Shown here: one piece after another, positions 43,728 through 54,600 of the stretch
Layout: the number at the start of each line of letters is the position of its first letter
Numbering within the stretch: position 1 is the stretch's first letter
Origin: Lentisphaerota bacterium
GTDB lineage: Bacteria; Verrucomicrobiota; Lentisphaeria; Victivallales; Victivallaceae
DNA length: 64,000 nt
Direction: 5' to 3'
Assembly (NCBI GenBank): GCA_015061685.1
Contig: SUWD01000008.1
Coordinates: 1 to 64,000 of the forward strand
Notes under the pieces: generated by a model
The model's database searches: none
Seen by the model: the letters and a program-made list of their open reading frames with translations, nothing else
What the model was told of the DNA's origin: nothing
Position numbers and translations under genes: made by a program

Positions 43728-44816
43728 ATGGATAAAGTCATTTGCTCATTGGAAAAATCCCTCTCCTGGTTTCTCAACTCCGGTGTAATGCCTGATGAGG
43801 GTAAAAACGGCGTTGCAGAAAGGATAATTCTCACCCGCAGCAATCCGGCACTGGAAAAGGTCAGAGATAATTTCTCCGGGCTTACTGAAGGCGATGGATT
43901 CTGGATCGTGGAAAACCGCCGTGCCGACTGCTGTTTTGAAACAGCTCTGCTCTTTTTGCTTGCCGGAAGAAAACTGGGAAATAAATTTTACACTTCAACC
44001 GGTGAAAATATTCTGGAATATCTCTTTGAAAAAACGACCATGTTTCAGGAGAATTTATGGAATTGGCACGCCAAAATGGAGAGCCGTGCTTTCTGGTATG
44101 ATGATAACGGATGGGTGGCGGCAATAGAACTTTTCATCGGTCAGAATTTCCCTGAACTGGATAAAAAGTACGATCTTATTGCCAGAGGCCGAAAATCCGC
44201 ATTGCTTTTGGGAGGATCTCTCTTGAAGCATCTCAACTCATCCAGGCCGGTCAAACACGGCAGCTGGCCGGATGAGCTGCTCTGGGGAGAACCCCGTCAG
44301 CCGCACTGGGGTACTCCGGTATGCGTGGCACTGATGCTTGCCGGGGAATTTGATATCGTCCGTCAATACCATCAATGGGGAGCAGGGAACTGGCATCGAT
44401 TCGGCATAAGTGAATGGGCGTATGCCCTGATCAGCAGTGCTGCCGGCGGTAAACTTGGCGATGAGTATCTGAAAGCTGAATCACTGAAAATTTTTGATTA
44501 TCTGAAAAAGCATGAGAAAAACGGTATTCTTCCCAGTGAACATTGTGAAGCTCCTGCAGGTGAAGCTTTGGCAGATTTGATCTATACGCTCAACTGGTAT
44601 CTGCCGGGATTGTCGCTGGTTGACGGCGGCAGGGAAGATTTTTGCCGTCTGCGTGATTTTATGATCTCCATCCAGAATCCGGATGGCAGCTGGCAGGGGA
44701 TGTACGATATAACCGGCGGCACCTGGTCGGGCGGTGATTTATTTGAAGGCGGAGCAAACAGCATTTACACCGGTTGGACGAATGCTGTGATCGCTCTTTG
44801 TATGTTGTTTGATTGA
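43728..44816 (+). CDS. Putative alpha/alpha-toroid carbohydrate-active enzyme
   Basis: 362 residues, 21 bp after the regulator gene. Helical repeats with aromatic and acidic residues (RRADCCFETALLFLLAGR, DDNGWVAAIELFIG, ELLWGEPRQPHWGTPVCVALMLAG, NPDGSWQGMYD) suggest a six-hairpin toroid as in unsaturated-glycan hydrolases, epimerases and lyases. No signal peptide is seen, so it probably acts in the cytoplasm on oligosaccharides. The exact family cannot be fixed by eye. Confidence 0.65.
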   Translation: MDKVICSLEKSLSWFLNSGVMPDEGKNGVAERIILTRSNPALEKVRDNFSGLTEGDGFWIVENRRADCCFETALLFLLAGRKLGNKFYTSTGENILEYLFEKTTMFQENLWNWHAKMESRAFWYDDNGWVAAIELFIGQNFPELDKKYDLIARGRKSALLLGGSLLKHLNSSRPVKHGSWPDELLWGEPRQPHWGTPVCVALMLAGEFDIVRQYHQWGAGNWHRFGISEWAYALISSAAGGKLGDEYLKAESLKIFDYLKKHEKNGILPSEHCEAPAGEALADLIYTLNWYLPGLSLVDGGREDFCRLRDFMISIQNPDGSWQGMYDITGGTWSGGDLFEGGANSIYTGWTNAVIALCMLFD

Positions 44817-44851
44817 CGGGAAAGTGACAGGAAACTTGAAAGGAGGACATA

Positions 44852-46657
44852 ATGGCAAAATATTTACCCGGATTTTCAGGTTTCGGTATCGGTGTCAATT
44901 ACTGGGCATCGAATGCAGGAACCAGGATGTGGAGCAAATTCTCTGCCGGAGAGGTTGATGCCGACTTTGCCGCACTGCATGGTGCCGGAGTCAATACAGT
45001 TCGTATTTTCCCTCTGTGGCAGGATTTTCAGCCGGTAATGGAAATTGCCGAATGGAGCAATTACTCCCGGGAACTGGGATTCCCTGATGGGACACCGCTT
45101 CCGGCGACCGGTCTGAAAAGTTACGGGATTGATCCTGTGATGATGGAAAGATTCCGCATTGTTGCTGATCTGGCAGACAAACATGGGCTCAAATTGATCG
45201 TGGGGTTGCTTACCGGCTGGATGTCCGGCGGTATGTTTGTTCCCCATGCTCTTTCCGGGAAGGATTTGACCAAAGACTTCAGGGCCTTGCGTATAGCGGA
45301 TATGTTTATCCGCGGCTTTGTCATGGAAATGAAAGATCATCCGGCGATCATTGCGTGGGAACCGGGCAATGAGTGTGATTGTCTGTCATACAACAAGGCT
45401 GATTGTGCGTGGAATTTTCTTAACATGGCTACTTCTGCCATCCGTCTTGCTGATCCGGGGCGACCTGTTTTTTCGGGGATGCATGGCGGGAAAACCTCAT
45501 TTCACCACTCCTACGATTTGATCACTCAAGGCAAACTCTGTGATGCTCTGACCACGCATCCTTATCCGGCATTTACTCCGCACTGTGGAAAAAGTGCCCT
45601 CAACACGATCCCGGCGATCTATCACGCAACTGCCGAAACGGTTTTTTACCGCGGGGTATCCGGGAAACCGGCATTCATTGAGGAAATCGGTGCTTTCGGC
45701 CCGGGGTATCTTTCTGAAGAACGCACTGAAAAATATCTCTATACCCAGCTTTATTCAGCCCTTGTGCATGATCTTGGCTCCGTTTTGTGGTGGTGTGGAT
45801 TTTCCTTTGACCGCTGTGCCGGTGAGACACCCTATCGCTGGGGGGCGATGGAGCGTGAACTTGGAGCATTCAAGTCAGACCGTTCCGCAGACGGTGCGGC
45901 AAGGGCGATGAAAAAATTCAGTGAAGAAAAAGCGAAACTTCCGGAATTCTCCTCCCGTGAAATTGATGCCGTGGTGGTGATTTCAACGCTGGAAGATGCG
46001 TGGAGAGCTGCTTACGGTTCATTTATTTTGAGTAAGCAGGCAGGTTTTGAAATAGAGTATTGTCACATTGCTTCGATTGATGCCCTGCCTGAAAGCAAAT
46101 TTTATATTGTGCCATCGATCACCGGTTATGAGGTTATGGATGTGCATAAATACCATTTGCTTCTGGATGCGGCAAGGAACGGAGCGACAGTAGTTTTTAC
46201 TGCAGACAGCGGATTCTTGCAGCCATTTGACGCTCACTTCGGAGCGACGGTCGATTACCGTACTGAAGAACCGGAAACAACCACGTTCACTCTCGACGGT
46301 AAAACATTTACGGCAAATCAGAAAATTACCCGCCGCATGAAAGCTGTTGATTGTGAAGTTCTTGCTTCGGATACAGATGGTTTCCCGGTAATTCTGAAAA
46401 AAGATTACGGCAAAGGTAAACTTGTATTTGTCAATGCGGCTCTGGAAAACAATGCTCTTGTCCCCGGCAACGAACTTTATCTGGTTTACCGCAAACTTGG
46501 TGCAGTTGCCGGTTTGGAACTTCCGGAGAAATCTCCGGAGATCGGTATTACCCGGCACAAAACCGCTGACGGCAGAGTTTTGAAGTTTTATATCAACTAT
46601 TCGGATGAAACAGTTGACGGAATATCCGGAAACAGTGTGAAATATGAAATTCTTTAA
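44852..46657 (+). CDS. GH5-like glycoside hydrolase with amidotransferase-like C-terminal domain
   Basis: 601 residues behind AGGAGG. The N-terminal TIM barrel (about 1-360) has GIGVNYWASNAGTRMW, NTVRIFPLW, the acid/base motif WEPGNECD with Glu174, and the nucleophile region FIEEIGAFG (Glu277 or Glu278), as in clan GH-A enzymes of GH5/mannanase type. The C-terminal half (370-600) resembles the beta-galactosidase trimerisation (class I amidotransferase-like) fold. No signal peptide is seen. The likely substrate is a beta-mannoside or beta-glucoside, given the GH130 gene nearby (inference). Confidence 0.8.
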   Translation: MAKYLPGFSGFGIGVNYWASNAGTRMWSKFSAGEVDADFAALHGAGVNTVRIFPLWQDFQPVMEIAEWSNYSRELGFPDGTPLPATGLKSYGIDPVMMERFRIVADLADKHGLKLIVGLLTGWMSGGMFVPHALSGKDLTKDFRALRIADMFIRGFVMEMKDHPAIIAWEPGNECDCLSYNKADCAWNFLNMATSAIRLADPGRPVFSGMHGGKTSFHHSYDLITQGKLCDALTTHPYPAFTPHCGKSALNTIPAIYHATAETVFYRGVSGKPAFIEEIGAFGPGYLSEERTEKYLYTQLYSALVHDLGSVLWWCGFSFDRCAGETPYRWGAMERELGAFKSDRSADGAARAMKKFSEEKAKLPEFSSREIDAVVVISTLEDAWRAAYGSFILSKQAGFEIEYCHIASIDALPESKFYIVPSITGYEVMDVHKYHLLLDAARNGATVVFTADSGFLQPFDAHFGATVDYRTEEPETTTFTLDGKTFTANQKITRRMKAVDCEVLASDTDGFPVILKKDYGKGKLVFVNAALENNALVPGNELYLVYRKLGAVAGLELPEKSPEIGITRHKTADGRVLKFYINYSDETVDGISGNSVKYEIL

Positions 46658-46684
46658 CCCAACCAGAAAAGAAAGGAAAAAGTT

Positions 46685-47446
46685 ATGAAGACAAAAATCA
46701 GAAAATCGCATTTCCGGCGTGCCGGAGTAAAGCAGTCTTGCTTTACTCTTATCGAATTGCTCGTAGTTATAGCGATCATCGCCATTCTGGCGGCGATACT
46801 GCTGCCTGCACTCAATTCCGCCCGGGAAAGGGGCAGACAGGCTGCCTGCATCAACAATCTCAAGCAGATCGGCACATCCTGTGAGCAGTACACTAACGAT
46901 TTTGACTCCTGGGCATTGCCGGCTCAAAGTACGAGTGATAGCGATACCCGGTGGATGTGTGTTCTGAATGACAATTACGGGCTGAAATATGTGGAAAAGA
47001 GAGGCGGCGAAGGTTCTTTTTTCATGTGTCCTTCCCAGGAGGGTGCATTTTCCGCTCCGTTCAATGTTTGGCTAGGTACCGGACCGAATTACAGTCATTA
47101 CAGCTATAATGCCTGTCTGGGGGGAGTTTATGAGACACTCCGTTCTTCAAAAGGCTCTGAATATAGCCGCAGTTATTTTCACAAAACGTCTGCTTTGGTT
47201 TCGGCATCACGTACTCCGCTTGCTTTTGATCATGCTCACGTTAACAGTTATGATGGGCAAATCTGGGCTGACCGGTTCAATACCCGGCATGGCAAGGATT
47301 ACCAGACCAATATGGTTATGGCAGACGGTCATACCCAGACCATGACTTTTGAGCAAATCAACAGTGTGCCGGCAGATCCGGTCAACAGTGCCTTATCTGA
47401 TTTGTACTATTACAATTTCCTCTCTGCCGGATTGAGAGTAAAATAA
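46685..47446 (+). CDS. Pseudopilin-like protein (prepilin-type N-terminus, H-X-DG tail)
   Basis: 253 residues. A basic leader ([19 protein letters not shown]) precedes [20 protein letters not shown], the prepilin cleavage and membrane helix; residue -1 is Cys rather than Gly. The C-terminal [15 protein letters not shown] is the H-X-DG pattern of the large pseudopilin family of Planctomycetes and Lentisphaerae. Proteins of this family recur next to polysaccharide genes and may build short surface or secretion filaments. It stands within the sugar operon, 27 bp after the GH5-like gene. Confidence 0.88.
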   Translation: MKTKIRKSHFRRAGVKQSCFTLIELLVVIAIIAILAAILLPALNSARERGRQAACINNLKQIGTSCEQYTNDFDSWALPAQSTSDSDTRWMCVLNDNYGLKYVEKRGGEGSFFMCPSQEGAFSAPFNVWLGTGPNYSHYSYNACLGGVYETLRSSKGSEYSRSYFHKTSALVSASRTPLAFDHAHVNSYDGQIWADRFNTRHGKDYQTNMVMADGHTQTMTFEQINSVPADPVNSALSDLYYYNFLSAGLRVK

Positions 47447-47474
47447 CAATTAACTGCATGAGGATCAAAAAAAA

Positions 47475-48116
47475 ATGAAAAAATTTCTCTTTCTTGCCTC
47501 TTGTTGTGCCGCTTTTGCACTCTCAGCAGCCGAAGTTGCCAATTTTGACTTTACCGGAGCTGTTCCCCAAGCTTCCGGTAAATACAGCCTGCCCCGTTTC
47601 AAGAAGACTGAAATCGGCGGCGATGAAAACAAACGCTCGCTCTATTTTGACGGTAAAGATGCCGTCGGAACTCTTTTTGCCAAAGATTTTCATATTCTCA
47701 AGGGCGGTTCAGTCGTGGTAAAATTGAAAATTGCTGATAAAAAGAAAAATCTTCACATGATCGTCGTCAAACCTGATGAGTGGTGGCTGGCACGTCAGGG
47801 CAATAAGATATATTTCAACTTCTGTCAGGGGAATAAACAGGCAGCTTACGGCGTACTTGTTCCCTGTGACTGGAGCAAGGAGACCACCATCGGTGTTTCT
47901 GTTTTCCCCGATGACACCTACATTGTCTGTGCCGACGGCAAAGTGTTGAAATCCGGCGTATTGAGCATCAATGATTCCCCCTGCTACAATGATAAACCGA
48001 TCACCATCGGCAACGGCTGGGGCAGCGTATGGAGTATGCTCGGCGATCTTTACGCTCTGCGGCTCTATGATGAACCGCTTGCTGAAGCTGAATTGATCGA
48101 AAACACCAAACTGTGA
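47475..48116 (+). CDS. Secreted LamG/concanavalin-like domain protein
   Basis: 213 residues with a signal peptide (MKKFLFLASCCAAFALSAAE, cleavage after SAA). The remainder is beta-rich and ends with MLGDLYALRLYDEPLAEAE, the last strands of a LamG-type jelly roll. It is probably a periplasmic or surface carbohydrate-binding protein acting with the larger LamG enzyme encoded next. No catalytic residues are apparent. Confidence 0.7.
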   Translation: MKKFLFLASCCAAFALSAAEVANFDFTGAVPQASGKYSLPRFKKTEIGGDENKRSLYFDGKDAVGTLFAKDFHILKGGSVVVKLKIADKKKNLHMIVVKPDEWWLARQGNKIYFNFCQGNKQAAYGVLVPCDWSKETTIGVSVFPDDTYIVCADGKVLKSGVLSINDSPCYNDKPITIGNGWGSVWSMLGDLYALRLYDEPLAEAELIENTKL

Positions 48117-48132
48117 AAAACGGATAACGAAA

Positions 48133-51100
48133 ATGAAGAAAATTCTTTTATCTTTGACAGGATTGTGCCTTTGTGCCGCCGCATCTCTTGCGGCAAAGCC
48201 TGTTTATCATTATGATTTTACCCAAAAAAGCAATATTATCCTCTCTGACGGAGCAATTCAGAAAGATGGATTTATCCGCTTCGACGGCGAAAAGAGCAAA
48301 GCGGTCATCCCCGGCAGTGAAAACTTCAAAATCACCGGTAAAGGAATTACGGTTGCCTGTATCGTTCGTTTCGCTGAACGCCCCCGGCTCGGTCAGGATA
48401 TGGTCGGCAAAGGTAAAGCGTGGCTGATGTCGCGTAACGACAACGGTATCGGCTTTTTCGGTATGCGTTCAGAGAAAAAGTGGGAACTTGTTCAGGGCGG
48501 CAGCAAGGTTGAAGCCGGTATCTGGGCCCATTATGCAATGACTGTCGAGCGTGTCCATGATGCCGGCCGCGGCTGGGACTATTACCGGGTGAATAATTTT
48601 ATCAACGGTGAAAAAGTTTCTTCGGGGACTTTTTCCCACGTCAAACCCTTTGATGACAATAATGCCCCGATCATGCTCGGTTACGGTCTGGGCAAAGAAC
48701 ACTGGGCGATGAAAGGCGATATCGCAGAAGTCCGGGTCTATGACCGCTTTCTCCGTGACGGCGAAGTTGAAGACCTTGCCCTTGCTGCACCATTGGTCAA
48801 TCTCAAACGCAAGGACCGTTTCACTCTCCGGGGGGATTTTTCCTCCATGCTCAAAACTCTGGACAAAAAAGCGAGATCCGCCGAAGCAAAGTGGCTCGTT
48901 GCCGCATTGAAGCGGAGCGTGGAAATCGGTGCCGATCAAAAGGATCTGCAAAAACTTGTGCAGGAAAAAAAAGACGTTTTCACGCTCAATTCCGCCGAAG
49001 CGATCCGGTTGAAGTGGAATGAAAATCAGCAAATTTGCCGCATTATGCTCACCGGTGATCTTGCCGCACTGGTGATGATCAACGGCAAGGGGAGCTGTTT
49101 CCCGCTGACCTCTCTTTTTGACCGTCATGCCCGCAAAGAACTGCTCAGTTCCTACGGAATTTACTGGCAGATCGAGTACCGCAAAGGACGCAACCGTCTG
49201 GAGTCGGCATTCAATTACAGCGATAATGTTTCATGGCAGGCGAGTGTCGGGGGGAATATTGCCAAAGTGAAATGGGTTCACCCTGTATTCACTGCCGAAG
49301 CGGAACTTGAACTCAAAGGCAAGCGTTTGGAGACCTCTTTGCGTGCCGATGCCACTGCCGGAAATCATCTGCTTTCACAGGTCACTTATCCCGGAGTTAT
49401 TTTTGCATTGAAAAAAACTCCGCAGGATACTTTGCTCCACATGAGCGGCGAATTGATAAAGAATCCTTCGGTCAACGGTCCCAGAATTGTTTCTACAACC
49501 GCTTACTACCCGACTGGTTATGTCCCGATGCAGTTTTGTGCTTATTACGATAATGACAGCGGCGTTTACTTCGCAACCGAAGACCCCAAAGCCGTAAGCA
49601 AACGCTTCATGCTCAAAGGTCAGCAGCGGGGAATCGAACTCAACTGGCTCTCCTGGGCTCCTTACAAAGCCGGTCAGAAAGAGTATAACAGTTATATTTT
49701 CAGCGGCAAAGGCGTTATTGAAACATTCAAAGGCGACTGGTATGATGCCGCTCATATTTACCGGAGGTTTCTCTCCGGCAAAAAGGTTTTCTGGTATCCG
49801 GAAGTGCCGAGAAAAAATATGGCAAAATGGTTTTCGGATAATCCGATGTGGTTCACCGTCCGTTTCCGTGCAAAAGCCAGTGAAATCAATCAGCAGAGAG
49901 TTTTTTTCTACCGCAACTATTTTGAACTGCCTTTCGGCATCCACGGTTACGGTGTGTGGGATCGTGCTTACGGCAATACTATGACTCACTACAAACCTTT
50001 GCCGTTTGTTATTCCCATGGTCAAAAAGATGAAAGAACTCGGCATTTATTTCAAACCTTACACCGACAGTCAGTTATGGGCTACTCTGGATGGACCTTTC
50101 AATAAGAGTGACTGGCGATTTTCCTCTCACGGGAAAAAATATGCGATTAAGAACTTCAATGGCTCGATGAACTACGAAACCTACAGCGGACTTCCTTATG
50201 CGGTGATGTGTCCTGCCTGTCCGCCGTGGCAGGATGAGCAGATCCGCCGTTTGAAAGAGATGGTTGATTTCGGCTGTATGGCACTTTACCACGATGAGAT
50301 GCTGGCGGCACGTCCCTTTACCTGCTACGATGAATCCCACGGACACCTGATGAATGATCCGGCAATGTGGCTGCATGACGGTTATCTGCCGATCATGAAA
50401 CGGTTGAAAGCGGCAGTGCCGGGTTACGTCGGTCACGATACCGAAGGCTTTGAAGAGCCGCTTATCGGTCTGCAGGATGGTTTTCTCTGCTGGGGTCCTC
50501 CGGAAGATGTGCCGCTTTACCGTACTGTTTTCGGGCCGCGTTTCGACCTTATCGGCAGACACTTCAGCTATGTCTGGGAATTCAACGGCAATACCGAAAG
50601 AAGATTTTTCCTCATCATCGGTCAGCAGTTTGTCAGCGGCGAGCAAATGGGCTGGTGTGAGCCCGGGGAAATGATCAATTATCCGCAGATGATATTATTC
50701 ACCAAAAAACTCATCCATCTGCGTTCCGGTTTGCTGAATTTTTTCAATGAAGCGGATAACTTACGGCCTTTCAAATACTCAGTCGCTCCTGAAATGACCT
50801 CCTATATCTGGGATGGTGAGGGGGGTAAAAAAGTTCCGTGTTCCAGTATTCCTGCTTGTGCATACGGCAGAAACGACGGGTTGAAACTGGTGATTTTCGC
50901 CAATTTGATGCTCAAAGAAAAAGGTTCCTGCACTCCGCAGATAAATTATGCCGGCAAAATTGCCGCCATCTGGGAAAAGGGCAAAGACACCCCGAAAATC
51001 ATTGATTACAACGGCTCATTCTCCGGGAAATTGGATTTTGATCCGTTGGAGTTGAAATTCATGCTCATTGCAGAAAAAGATGATGACCTTTTCCGCAATG

Positions 51101-51603
51101 AAGTAAAACGGATCTCTGCATTGATCGGCAAAGTTGAATCATTCAAAGCTCCGGTCGTGCCGGAAAATCTGAAAGTAAGATTGAAATCATCCGCCCCGAC
51201 AGGTACTCCGGCAGCAGATACACTCCCGGCGGATGGGAAAATCACGGCAAAAATGCTCAAAAACAGTGATAACTGTATGCTTGGTATAAATGATGCGTTT
51301 GTCACCTGGATGGAAAAAGAGCGTACCATGCTCACTTATAAACCGATCGATTTCGGCAAAGAGAGTTTCAGCAAAATTGAATTGACTTACAGCACCGGCG
51401 TGGGTGAAAATGGCGGCAGTTTTGTCGTTATGAGCGGAAATCCTCCGAATACTATTGCAGAAGGCATCTTGCCTCTTTCCGGAGGCAAGGTGAAAACAAT
51501 TACACTGGATCTGCGTAAAAAAATCAGCGGTATTCAGAATGTGAAAATCCGTTTCAATGGCAAATACTGCTGTACTTTCTATTCGTGGCGTTTGATCCCG
51601 TGA
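48133..51603 (+). CDS. Secreted LamG + large putative glycosidase (DUF6259-like)
   Basis: 1156 residues. Signal peptide 1-20 (LCLCAAASLA-AK); LamG domain about 25-215 (VYHYDF start, IAEVRVYDRFLRDGEVE end); a beta-sandwich region to about 550; a TIM-barrel-like part (GIHGYGVWDRAYG, GIYFKPYTDSQLW, GCMALYHDEMLAARPF, YVGHDTEGFEEP, GLQDGF) resembling DUF6259/GH36-like hydrolases; and a C-terminal beta domain with a jelly-roll-like end (KIRFNGKYCCTFYSWRL). Candidate acids are the Asp/Glu of YHDEM and GHDTEG. It likely cuts the target glycan outside the cytoplasm. The substrate is unknown. Confidence 0.72.
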   Translation: MKKILLSLTGLCLCAAASLAAKPVYHYDFTQKSNIILSDGAIQKDGFIRFDGEKSKAVIPGSENFKITGKGITVACIVRFAERPRLGQDMVGKGKAWLMSRNDNGIGFFGMRSEKKWELVQGGSKVEAGIWAHYAMTVERVHDAGRGWDYYRVNNFINGEKVSSGTFSHVKPFDDNNAPIMLGYGLGKEHWAMKGDIAEVRVYDRFLRDGEVEDLALAAPLVNLKRKDRFTLRGDFSSMLKTLDKKARSAEAKWLVAALKRSVEIGADQKDLQKLVQEKKDVFTLNSAEAIRLKWNENQQICRIMLTGDLAALVMINGKGSCFPLTSLFDRHARKELLSSYGIYWQIEYRKGRNRLESAFNYSDNVSWQASVGGNIAKVKWVHPVFTAEAELELKGKRLETSLRADATAGNHLLSQVTYPGVIFALKKTPQDTLLHMSGELIKNPSVNGPRIVSTTAYYPTGYVPMQFCAYYDNDSGVYFATEDPKAVSKRFMLKGQQRGIELNWLSWAPYKAGQKEYNSYIFSGKGVIETFKGDWYDAAHIYRRFLSGKKVFWYPEVPRKNMAKWFSDNPMWFTVRFRAKASEINQQRVFFYRNYFELPFGIHGYGVWDRAYGNTMTHYKPLPFVIPMVKKMKELGIYFKPYTDSQLWATLDGPFNKSDWRFSSHGKKYAIKNFNGSMNYETYSGLPYAVMCPACPPWQDEQIRRLKEMVDFGCMALYHDEMLAARPFTCYDESHGHLMNDPAMWLHDGYLPIMKRLKAAVPGYVGHDTEGFEEPLIGLQDGFLCWGPPEDVPLYRTVFGPRFDLIGRHFSYVWEFNGNTERRFFLIIGQQFVSGEQMGWCEPGEMINYPQMILFTKKLIHLRSGLLNFFNEADNLRPFKYSVAPEMTSYIWDGEGGKKVPCSSIPACAYGRNDGLKLVIFANLMLKEKGSCTPQINYAGKIAAIWEKGKDTPKIIDYNGSFSGKLDFDPLELKFMLIAEKDDDLFRNEVKRISALIGKVESFKAPVVPENLKVRLKSSAPTGTPAADTLPADGKITAKMLKNSDNCMLGINDAFVTWMEKERTMLTYKPIDFGKESFSKIELTYSTGVGENGGSFVVMSGNPPNTIAEGILPLSGGKVKTITLDLRKKISGIQNVKIRFNGKYCCTFYSWRLIP

Positions 51604-51630
51604 CATGTCCCCAAAAGAGAAAGTGAAAAA

Positions 51631-54600
51631 ATGAAAATTTCACAAAAGCTGTACGCCATGCCGGAGCTTCAGGAGTTGAACCGGCTGCCGATGCACGGTG
51701 CGGAAATCCCTTTCCATGACCGTGAAACGGCATTGACCGGGGAGTGGAAAAAATCGAAGTATTTCCGCTTACTTGACGGTCAATGGGATTTCCGGCTTTA
51801 CCGCTGCCCGGAGGCTGTACCGGCAGATTTCGCTGCAGAAAATTTTTCCGATCCGGAAATTTTCAAACTCCAAGTCCCCTCAAACTGGACTTTGGCAGGC
51901 TTGTGGGATAAACCTGTTTATACCAACATCCAGATGCCTTTTTTGGAAAATTTTGAGCTGCCGGAGGAAAATCCGACCGGCATTTACCGCAAAACCTTTT
52001 CCGTCCCGGCTTCGTGGCTTAAGCGACGCACTGTTCTGCACATCGGCGGAGCTGAAAGTTACCTTGAGGTTTATCTCAACGGTACTTTTGTCGGCATGGG
52101 TAAAGATACCCGTCTGCCTTCGGAATTTGATTTGACCCCGTACCTGAAAAAGGGCGGTAATCTGCTTGTCTGCAAAGTCATCCGCTGGTCAGATTCATCT
52201 TTTATTGAGGATCAGGATCAGTGGTGGATGGCGGGCATCTACCGCAGTGTGTGGCTTTACAATACGGGGTTTTCTTTTATTGAAGACCTCTATGTGAATG
52301 GCGACTTCGATTATGAAAACGGTAAAGGTTTGCTCCATATTGAAAACAAAAGCGGTTTTTATTCTCCGGCATGGAGTTCAAAGGGACCGCGGGATCCGAT
52401 GAAACTTCATTTGACTCTTTATGACAGATGCAATGAAGTTCTCTGGGACAAAGAAGAGGTTGTTTCTCCGTTGTTCCGGGATGAGGGGTACTGCACTGCA
52501 ATCGATGCAGTTTTTGATAATATTCAGCCGTGGTCGGCGGAATCACCGGAACTTTATACGCTGATTGTGGAATTTCTGGATAAAGGCGGCAAACTTCTTG
52601 ACTGCCGCCGCAAACGGCTGGGATTCCGCAATATCCGTATTGAGGGCAGAGATCTGCTTTTCAACGGCAAACGGGTATTCATCCGGGGAGTCAACCGCCA
52701 TGAACACAATATGCTCACCGGCAAGACCCTTTCGCTGGAGGATATGCTTTCTGATATAAAGATGATGAAGCAGTATAACTTCAACGCTGTCCGTACCAGC
52801 CATTATCCCAATGATCACCGCTGGTACGGGTTGTGCGATGAGTATGGTATTTACGTCGTGGATGAAGCAAATGCAGAATCCCACGCCCTTTATCATCTGC
52901 TCTGCCGGGATCCGAGGTGGAAAAATGCTTTTGTTTCCAGAGGCGAAAGAATGGTGCTGCGGGACCGTTCTTTCACCAGTATATTCTGCTGGTCAACCGG
53001 CAATGAATCCGGAAACGGCGAAAATCATATCGCCGAGATCAGGGCAATGAAAGCTCTTGATCCGACCCGCCTGATCCACCACGAGGGGGAAGTGAAAAAA
53101 TTCTGGCATCAGGGAGCCAATGTGATGCACAGCAAAATGAAGTGGATGAATAATTTCTATGATCCGATGTATCCGGCTCCGTCGGAATTGGCAGAATATT
53201 CTGCCGATCCGGAAACGGATCGTCCCATGATCATGAGCGAATATGCTCATGCTATGGGCAACAGTTCCGGTTCGCTTTGCGATTACTGGGATCTGATCTT
53301 TTCCAAAACCGGTTTGCAGGGCGGATTCATCTGGGACTGGATCGATCAGGGATTGCTGGTCAAGCGTGAGGATGGTAAAGAGATGATGGCATACGGAGGA
53401 GACTTCGGTGAAAAGCGTCACGATTTTGATTTCTGCTGCAATGGCATGATATCATCTGACCACCGTCCGCATCCGGGGATGTTTGAATTCCGTCATTTGG
53501 TTCAGCCGGTAAAAATTTCCTGGCATGATCCGGAAAAGCTCTCTTTCAAACTGACCAACCGCCGGGATTTCACCACTTTGCAGGATCTTGCCGGAGTCTG
53601 GAAAATGGAGGTGGACGGCAATATTGTGCTTTCCGGTAAAATTCCGGATTTCAGCACCGTTGCTCCGGGAGAAAGTATGGATTTTCTCCTGCCGTTGAAA
53701 GCTGGTTTTTCCGGCAGAGAGGCTTTTGTGACCTTTGAATTTTACCTTGCTGAAAATAAATCATGGGCATCTGCCGGCACGCTTATTGCACACGACCAGC
53801 TTGAATTGACCGGGAAGATCCGTCTTGAATTTCCGGCAGCAAAAAAATCTGTCACCAGACCGGAGATAATTGAAAAGGATGACACTCTGACCCTTGTCAA
53901 TGGAAAAACTTCCATCATCATTAACCGCAAAGATGGTACGGGGGTGATGAAACGATCCGGAAAAATTATTCTGACTAAGCTCTTTGAGTGCAATCTTTTC
54001 CGTGCCGGTACCGATAATGACGGTATCCGTGGCTGGACAGGGCAGGAACATAAGCCGCTTGCCAAGTGGCTCAATGCCGGATTGGATCATCTTGAAACGA
54101 TTGATTGCCGTATGACTTTTTCCGGAGAGCAGCTGCGTATAGCCGGAAAATTGACCGGAAGGGATCCGGGGGCAAAGATCAGTTTCATCCGGAAGATCAA
54201 AATGCTTCCCGATGGCTCTTTTTGTTTCATTCAGGAGTATAAGCTGCCGGAAAAATTCCCCGCCATGCCCCGCATCGGTGTTACGGCGATGACCGCTGCC
54301 GGATTTGAAAAAGCCGGATGGTTCGGCAGAGGCCCATGGGAAAACTATTCCGACCGCAAAAGATCCGCCCATGTCGGCAGATATGAAGCATCGGTATCAG
54401 AACTTCATGAGGATACATACGTTCTGCCGCAGGAAAACGGCAACCGCTGCGATGTCCGCAGTTTAACATTGAAGTCAAAGAAAAATACTCTGCATATTTC
54501 TGCGGAAATCCCGTTTGAATTCAGCGTGAGCCACTATACTGCCAATGATCTTTATGAAACGCTGCATCAATGTGACCTTGTCCCCCGGAAAGAGACGGTC

